Shown: piece by piece, positions 29,601 to 33,177 of the stretch
Layout of the letters: each line of letters opens with the position of its first letter
How positions within the stretch are numbered: the stretch's first letter is position 1
Virus record (IMG/VR): IMGVR_UViG_3300030430_003147
Coordinates: 1-33,177 of that record
Reading direction: 5' to 3' (one strand)
Length of the DNA stretch: 33,177 bases
Source: a virus
Program-made: the position numbers and the translations under genes
The notes under the pieces: model-generated
Seen by the model: only the letters and a program-made list of their open reading frames with translations
Told to the model about the DNA's origin: nothing
Databases searched by the model: none

Positions 29601-29620
29601 TATTGTTTATTTTGCCACTA

Positions 29621-29644
29621 ATTTATCAACTTTTTTGGATAAAA
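29621..29644 (-). promoter_or_regulatory. Early dyad motif, copy 4
   Basis: Minus strand TTTTAT-CCAAAAAAGTTG-ATAAAT. The arms are imperfect (TTTTAT vs ATAAAT) but the 12-nt spacing and core are kept, and TTATCCAAA is a good DnaA-box-like site. It lies 20 nt upstream of the ATG at 29600 and fills most of the 49-nt gap after the nuclease gene. Confidence 0.52.
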
Positions 29645-29649
29645 GCAAG

Positions 29650-30069
29650 TTATTCGGTTTTATTGATAATACTTGCTAAATCTTCATCAAGCATATAAAC
29701 CTTTTTTTCAATTCTATGTTTTCGCCAAAAAGTTGTAGCCGGACACTTTTGACTAATTATTTCCATATCTTTTAATTTATTGAGCCAAAAATAATACGAT
29801 CCTTTTGGATCTGAAACGTAATATATTTTCACCACATCTTGTGGAAGTTTCATTAATCTATCAAGCTTATCTTTCTCAATTAATTTAGTTTTGTAATACT
29901 TTTTCCTAAATTTCATTTCAATTACGCACTTATGCCCTTTTGGTGTTACGCCTTTTGCATCATAACATAGGTTTTTGTCTCCAACCCACTCTAATTTCCA
30001 CCCGTCAAAGCCATTTAAAAACCATACTAAAGCCCGTTCAAATTTATTAGTTGCCGTTATCTTCCGCAT
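29650..30069 (-). CDS. Putative PD-(D/E)XK nuclease, resolvase-like
   Basis: 139-aa protein. A basic N-terminal helix (FERALVWFLNGFDGWKLEW) precedes CYDAKGVTPKGHKCVIEMKFRK (35-56), which gives the D37...E51-x-K53 pattern of the PD-(D/E)XK fold, then basic helices (YYKTKLIEKDKLDRLMK) and a beta segment. Phage proteins of this size with this motif are often Holliday-junction resolvases or endonucleases. Assignment to a subclass is not possible by eye. Overlaps the 68-aa upstream gene by 23 nt. Confidence 0.6.
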   Translation of the reverse strand: MRKITATNKFERALVWFLNGFDGWKLEWVGDKNLCYDAKGVTPKGHKCVIEMKFRKKYYKTKLIEKDKLDRLMKLPQDVVKIYYVSDPKGSYYFWLNKLKDMEIISQKCPATTFWRKHRIEKKVYMLDEDLASIINKTE

Positions 30070-30253
30070 ACTTATTATTTAATTGAGCAATCCAAGTTTT
30101 AATAGTATGTGGTCTGCAAGTGCAGGGCTTGTAATACGAGTGCTTATAGTATTTAGCGTGTAGCTGACATATTAATTCGAATTGTTCTTTTGTTATTTTA
30201 TTTATGTGATTTTCTCTAAAGTGCTTCCAGTCTATTTTGTCCAATTCTTCCAT
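30047..30253 (-). CDS. Small CxC protein (YYKPCTCRPHTIKTW)
   Basis: 68-aa basic protein. A helical N-terminus (DWKHFRENHINKITKEQFELICQLHAKYYKH, read in parts) is followed by YYKPCTCRPHTIKTWIAQLN, in which CTC then R-P-H looks like a half zinc ribbon. Similar tiny C-x-C proteins are, to my recollection, common in Bacteroidota phages. It overlaps the preceding 57-aa gene by 22 nt. Function unknown. Confidence 0.6.
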   Translation of the reverse strand: MEELDKIDWKHFRENHINKITKEQFELICQLHAKYYKHSYYKPCTCRPHTIKTWIAQLNNKYAEDNGN

Positions 30254-30405
30254 TTGTCGCCTATATTAAGTTCTATGTCATTCCATTCGTCTCGTCTGCG
30301 ATCGCAACCGCAATCGTCAATACCGAATAATTTTGTAACACGCTTTGTAACCCAACGTATTCCGGTATATTTTGTAAAATAATATACTAAATCTCCTAGT
30401 TTCAT
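30232..30405 (-). CDS. Small protein with CGCDRRRDEWN motif
   Basis: 57-aa ORF with an ATG at 30405. LGDLVYYFTKYTGIRWVTKRVTKLFGI, then DDCGCDRRRDEWN (30-42) and a short tail. The GI-x-x-C-x-C-x-x-R-x-x-x-W-N pattern matches, to my recollection, a recurrent small phage motif of the form GIKPC-GCKRRQ-WLN, again with paired cysteines. It probably binds zinc or acts as a clamp, but this is unproven. Overlaps neighbours by 4 nt and 22 nt. Confidence 0.6.
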   Translation of the reverse strand: MKLGDLVYYFTKYTGIRWVTKRVTKLFGIDDCGCDRRRDEWNDIELNIGDKWKNWTK

Positions 30406-30542
30406 CTGCCAAATTTTTCTCCTTTATTTACGTTTTTTGTTCTTTGTGTTTTCACGTGAGGCTCATAATGTATAAAACCTTTTTCGTGAAAGTAATTATC
30501 ATTAAGATAATTTAAATACTTATTTTCTTTTTCGTTTTTCAT
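30402..30542 (-). CDS. Small basic/His-containing protein
   Basis: 46-aa ORF with an ATG at 30542: KENKYLNYLNDNYFHEKGFIHYEPHVKTQ, then a basic tail. No recognised motif. It overlaps the next gene by 4 nt (ATGA) and the previous one by 23 nt, which is typical of the compact early region. Confidence 0.5.
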   Translation of the reverse strand: MKNEKENKYLNYLNDNYFHEKGFIHYEPHVKTQRTKNVNKGEKFGR

Positions 30543-30654
30543 ATACTATATAATTATTTTCTTTTAGTAATTCTTTCGCTTTTTCAATATCTTTTAATTT
30601 TTGTCTAATAGCGTGAAATATCTGATTCTCAAAAGGGTGTATTTCTTGTTTCAT
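30520..30654 (-). CDS. Small helical protein after nuclease
   Basis: 44-aa ORF whose ATG overlaps the nuclease stop by 4 nt (ATGA). HPFENQIFHAIRQKLKDIEKAKELLKENN is a continuous charged helix; the end is YEKRKRK. No family. The coupled start supports translation. Confidence 0.52.
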   Translation of the reverse strand: MKQEIHPFENQIFHAIRQKLKDIEKAKELLKENNYIVYEKRKRK

Positions 30655-31160
30655 AATAAAGTGCTTATTGGTTTCAGATCCTCTATTTTAATTTCGAAGC
30701 CGGTTGCTTTTAGTTTAAATTTAGATCCATCGTCCCTAGTCCTATAAGTTCCTTTCTTAAATTTTGTTGCTTTCTCAAAAAAATCTTCTTTAGTTATCCA
30801 CCCGTCAATTGTCAATTCGTAAGTTTGTCTATTAAGGGTGCAAAAGATATAAGCATCACAATCAAAATCTTTTTGAAATGCAATTAAATTATGCACGTAC
30901 CATTCTCTAGGTGGTACTTTTCTGCCGGTAGTTTTAACATCTATTTTCATTCCTTTATATTCAAAGTCCCAACCCCCGTCAAAACCCTCTTTTAGATCCG
31001 GCTCTAGTCCAAATCTCCTTTTTATACAATACTCTCCTAATATACCAGTATAAGTTTCGGCTTGATTCCCGTTTGCTCCTTTATGTCTATTTCCAACATT
31101 ATTATTTTTTACAAAGTCCCAAACTTTATATTTTGTATTATCATCTATTTTAAGCTTCAT
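30651..31160 (-). CDS. PD-(D/E)XK endonuclease-like protein
   Basis: 169-aa protein. GILGEYCIKRRFGL (39-52, with E43), then EGFDGGWDFEYKGMKIDVKTTGR (58-80): D65, D74-x-K76 and a following basic residue give the E...D...D-x-K catalytic pattern of the PD-(D/E)XK superfamily. The remainder is beta/alpha with DCDAYIFC and a Lys-rich C-terminus (RDDGSKFKLKATGFEIK). Likely an endonuclease that processes phage or host DNA. Overlaps the sigma-factor gene's end by 4 nt. Distinct from the exonuclease at 28510 and the resolvase-like protein at 29650. Confidence 0.68.
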   Translation of the reverse strand: MKLKIDDNTKYKVWDFVKNNNVGNRHKGANGNQAETYTGILGEYCIKRRFGLEPDLKEGFDGGWDFEYKGMKIDVKTTGRKVPPREWYVHNLIAFQKDFDCDAYIFCTLNRQTYELTIDGWITKEDFFEKATKFKKGTYRTRDDGSKFKLKATGFEIKIEDLKPISTLL

Positions 31161-31645
31161 TTTATTAATTTTAAGTTTAACAATTTTTCTATTTTATTTT
31201 TTGTTCTATAAATCGAGTAATAATCTATTCCCGTTTTTTTCGAAAGTTCTAACATTGAGTATCCCTCTTGATAAATTAACTCGTAAATTTTACGATCATA
31301 TAAGTGCCAACTTTCTATTTCTTTTTTTATTGATTCTAATTTTTCTGCATATTCAATTGGCTGATCGTTTGTTATTTTATCTTTTTGATATTGTAGCCGT
31401 GTTTTCTTTTTATCTATTCTCATTTTATCTTGGAATAAATTTTTTAAAACCACAAAAACAAAATAGTAATTTACCTCCTTATCATTATACATTAGTGTTT
31501 TATTGTATTTGCCTTTCCAATTATGAATTTTAATATACATATCTTGCACTAAATCTTCGGCTTCAGAAGTAAGCCCAAAAGATTTTGCAATCCTTAACCA
31601 TTTATTATGTTCTTTCGCTAGTATTTCCAAAACATTTACCACCAT
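31157..31645 (-). CDS. Sigma-70 family RNA polymerase sigma factor
   Basis: 162-aa protein from the preferred ATG at 31645 (a longer 172-aa start at 31675 lies inside the upstream small ORF). Region 2 is recognisable as SEAEDLVQDMYIKI (27-40), the E-D-L-x-Q-x-x-Y helix that contacts RNA polymerase, followed by VNYYFVFVVLKNLFQDKMR, an amphipathic -10-recognition helix. A linker (residues 80-110) leads to region 4 (about 112-155: YDRKIYELIYQEGYSMLELSKKTGIDYYSIYRTKNKIEK, read in parts), a helix-turn-helix for -35 recognition. It would redirect host RNA polymerase. The five ACGTTATA elements are candidate targets. The compact size fits ECF-like or phage sigma factors. Confidence 0.82.
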   Translation of the reverse strand: MVVNVLEILAKEHNKWLRIAKSFGLTSEAEDLVQDMYIKIHNWKGKYNKTLMYNDKEVNYYFVFVVLKNLFQDKMRIDKKKTRLQYQKDKITNDQPIEYAEKLESIKKEIESWHLYDRKIYELIYQEGYSMLELSKKTGIDYYSIYRTKNKIEKLLNLKLIK

Positions 31646-31779
31646 ATAATTTGAATACCAATAATAAAAAAACATATAGTAAGCTTTTTTTGAGCCACAT
31701 CAAAAATTCTCTCCTCATCATAAAGACAACCAACTAAAACTCCGGCTATAAAAACTTGTCGTATATGTATTCCGTTCAT
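31636..31779 (-). CDS. Small membrane-associated protein upstream of sigma gene
   Basis: 47-aa ORF with an ATG at 31779, one nt past the helicase stop, and an end overlapping the sigma ATG by 10 nt. GIHIRQVFIAGVLVGCLYDEE, then DVAQKKLTICFFIIGIQIIWW, whose final 14 residues are hydrophobic enough for a membrane span. It could couple helicase and sigma translation, or be an anti-sigma-like partner; the latter is pure speculation. No known motif. Confidence 0.5.
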   Translation of the reverse strand: MNGIHIRQVFIAGVLVGCLYDEERIFDVAQKKLTICFFIIGIQIIWW

Positions 31780-31780
31780 A

Positions 31781-32695
31781 TTAAAAAGGCATTTTATCGG
31801 GGTTTTTTAAATCTATGTCATAAAGTTTTTTTCCTTGAAATTGAAAACCAACATTATTAGGAATGCTTGTTAGTTTTAATGGATCCTCAATTGGAGTTGG
31901 TCGTCCACCCGTTTCAACTTCTTTAACCTTTCTAACGTGAATTAAGCTATTGATCCACTCGCTTTCGTGTTGCAAGTATCTATGTATAACCCAAAAATCA
32001 TCAGCCCTATTTACAAATTTACCTCCTCCCTCAACATCACTTGCTAAAGGTGGAATTGGGTGTCCTTGAAAATGATGTCCAATAGGGTGTTTCATTCTTA
32101 ATGCGTTTGTATTTGCGTGAGTATTTAGCCAAACACTAACTTTTCTTTTCTTGCAGAAAACTCTAATTTCACTTGTAGCTTGATAATCGTACTCGTGAGA
32201 TCCTACGCCTTTCATAAGTTCGTGATCTTTTATTAAACTATTATATGGATCAATCAACATACCTTGATAGTCCCAAGCGTCTTTCGTTGCATTAGCCATT
32301 TCCAATAAACTTTTATATGAATATAACTCTTGAGTGTCAATTATTTTAAAATATCGGTTTATATAGTCAATATGTTTTTTATAGTTTTCCTCGCTTACTT
32401 TGTTTAATGGGTTGAGATCTAAAAATTCTATTAGCTTTCGCATAATTGAATAGGGTTCGTTCTCACTTGAAAATATAAGCCAACGAAGATTATGCTTTTT
32501 AGTATACAATAACATTAAATATAATATCAAGGTTGTTTTACCTACGTTAGCGTGTCCTAAAATAACATTAAAATTTGCAGGCTTAAATCTTATATATTGA
32601 TCTATTTCGCTTATATCTAATTTTAAACCCTCTTTTATTTTACCACTCCTAATATCGTCTAAATATCTAGTAGTGTTTTTTACATCTATCAGCAT
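31781..32695 (-). CDS. RecA/DnaB-type replicative helicase or ATPase
   Basis: 304-aa P-loop ATPase. Walker A GHANVGKT (47-54), then LRWLIFSSENEPYSIMRKL (70-88), the RecA/DnaB strand with the catalytic-Glu-like SENE, and Walker B QGMLIDPYNSL (144-154, D149). Later VSVWLNTHANTNALR is the sensor strand, and the C-terminal PIPPLASDVEGGGKFVNRADDFWVIHR and VRKVKEVETGG resemble DnaB-like DNA-binding loops and arginine finger. It has no primase or N-terminal hexamer-collar domain, so it needs host or other phage primase. First gene of its unit, 33 nt after the early dyad at 32729-32752. Confidence 0.8.
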   Translation of the reverse strand: MLIDVKNTTRYLDDIRSGKIKEGLKLDISEIDQYIRFKPANFNVILGHANVGKTTLILYLMLLYTKKHNLRWLIFSSENEPYSIMRKLIEFLDLNPLNKVSEENYKKHIDYINRYFKIIDTQELYSYKSLLEMANATKDAWDYQGMLIDPYNSLIKDHELMKGVGSHEYDYQATSEIRVFCKKRKVSVWLNTHANTNALRMKHPIGHHFQGHPIPPLASDVEGGGKFVNRADDFWVIHRYLQHESEWINSLIHVRKVKEVETGGRPTPIEDPLKLTSIPNNVGFQFQGKKLYDIDLKNPDKMPF

Positions 32696-32728
32696 ATGAA
32701 TTATTTATTATTGTTTATTTGGGCTATA

Positions 32729-32752
32729 AGTTATGAAAGTTTTTTGATAAAA
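32729..32752 (-). promoter_or_regulatory. Early dyad motif, copy 5
   Basis: Minus strand TTTTAT-CAAAAAACTTTC-ATAACT, with a 12-nt spacer. The left arm is degenerate. It lies 33 nt upstream of the helicase ATG (32695). Its outer arm overlaps the T-tract of the terminator at 32749-32778, so terminator and promoter/operator are packed back to back. Confidence 0.52.
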
Positions 32753-32778
32753 AAAAATGGGGCTAAAAACAAGCCCCA
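32749..32778 (-). terminator. Intrinsic terminator after SSB-like gene
   Basis: Minus-strand TGGGGCT/AGCCCCA 7-bp stem (778-772 with 764-758) with a 7-nt loop, followed by at least nine T (757-749). It closes the early unit whose last gene is the SSB-like gene, 33 nt downstream of that stop (32811). Confidence 0.9.
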
Positions 32779-32810
32779 AATTTCTAAACCAAACCTATAA
32801 ACCAATCTAC

Positions 32811-33107
32811 CTAAAATGGTAAATCATCTTTACTTTCTTGTCTATCCGGCATATGCTCGTGAGTTGATACCGGCTCGGTATATTTTGGGTTGATCCAAGT
32901 TGATAATGTTGCATATCTTTTGTTAGGATCTTTTTTGCTTTGTTTGATAGATATTCTGCCACGCCCCTTATTGCTTTCAAAAACTTTTTTATGTGTCAAT
33001 AAAGTTTGTGCTAATTCTTTAGCATCAAAAACTAAATCAAAATCTATCCAACTCTTTTCATTGTCATTTACGAAAAAGTTGCTTAAAGTTACTTCATTGT
33101 TATTCAT
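32811..33107 (-). CDS. SSB-like ssDNA-binding protein
   Basis: 98-aa protein whose acidic C-terminus (QESKDDLPF) closely matches the DD-I/L-P-F tip that recruits partner proteins in SSBs. The central part has strand-like and basic segments (SWIDFDLVFDAKELAQ, GRGRISIKQSKKDPNKRYATLSTW), compatible with a small OB fold. It is shorter than bacterial SSB. Its start lies within the terminal repeat, so the first ten codons are also present at 30-1 at the other end. In circular reading it follows the unknown 117-aa gene by 8 nt and ends at the terminator 32749-32778. It would coat ssDNA during replication and recombination. Confidence 0.72.
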   Translation of the reverse strand: MNNNEVTLSNFFVNDNEKSWIDFDLVFDAKELAQTLLTHKKVFESNKGRGRISIKQSKKDPNKRYATLSTWINPKYTEPVSTHEHMPDRQESKDDLPF

Positions 33108-33177
33108 AATTTAATTTATTTAATCAGTACAATTTTTAATAATCGTTCAGTATATTCACTTATTGATTCGTCTGTTG
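33078..33177. repeat. Terminal direct repeat, right copy
   Basis: Right-hand copy of the 100-base repeat at 1-100, with t at 33176 where the left copy has a at 99. It carries the 5' end of the SSB-like gene (33107 to 33078) and, at 33116-33177, a partial copy of the gene that is complete at 39-392 (its last 20 codons with stop). Confidence 0.95.

Noticed and set aside
31636-31675. Upstream start of the sigma factor at 31675
   Set aside because: It lies inside the 47-aa ORF that directly follows the helicase; the ATG at 31645 begins just before the conserved helices and gives a normal short overlap.

Overview
The window reads as one complete, circularly closed (or terminally redundant) genome of a small tailed phage, about 33.08 kb. 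Its first 100 and last 100 bases are the same sequence with one mismatch. Every convincing gene lies on the minus strand and the genes are tightly packed, with many ATGA or TAATG junctions. The DNA is very AT-rich. Starts are preceded by A/T-rich sequence rather than Shine-Dalgarno boxes, and the structural and small proteins resemble those of phages of Flavobacteriia and other Bacteroidota. A marine or aquatic flavobacterial siphophage is my best guess for the source. No integrase, lysogeny repressor, DNA polymerase, tRNA gene, CRISPR array or insertion sequence is visible.

Reading in the direction of transcription (high to low coordinate, crossing the junction), the early region runs from about 555 through the junction and down to about 28.1 kb. 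It holds a small coiled-coil protein, an unknown protein, a protein with an SSB-like acidic tail, a RecA/DnaB-type ATPase, a sigma-70-like factor, three PD-(D/E)XK-type nuclease candidates, several micro-proteins and a stand-alone DnaA domain IV-like protein. Next, from 28.06 to 22.7 kb, comes one overlapping polycistron: a ParB-like protein, a TET/JBP-type 2-oxoglutarate/Fe(II) dioxygenase, a class II glutamine amidotransferase, a GNAT acyltransferase, a helical protein of the 5-hmdU-kinase-associated family, a P-loop kinase, and then the small and large terminase subunits. This looks like a DNA base hypermodification pathway wired into the packaging operon. It is the most notable content of the window.

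From 22.6 to 20.3 kb lies an accessory run of nine or ten small unknown genes. The tail module (20.2-12.2 kb) starts with a tail assembly chaperone that appears to be extended by a -1 frameshift on a T9 run, and ends with the tape measure. The head module comes after the tail module, in unusual order: a protease fusion, a LamG-like protein, scaffold, major capsid protein, a probable tail-tube or decoration protein, portal and connector. A fibre-like protein, amidase and 3-TM-type holin follow, and then a NinG-like protein.

Two recurrent non-coding signals partition the genome. A 24-bp dyad (NNTTAT-N12-ATAANT, with DnaA-box-like half sites) sits upstream of five early or accessory units. A bipartite element (CAAAAT, then ACGTTATA at a nearly fixed spacing) sits immediately upstream of five other units: modification plus packaging, tail, protease, scaffold/capsid, and portal to lysis. 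I infer an early operator/promoter class and a late promoter class. The phage sigma factor is a candidate reader of the late class, and the DnaA-like protein is a candidate reader of the early class. All functional calls come from motif recognition by eye. No database search was run.
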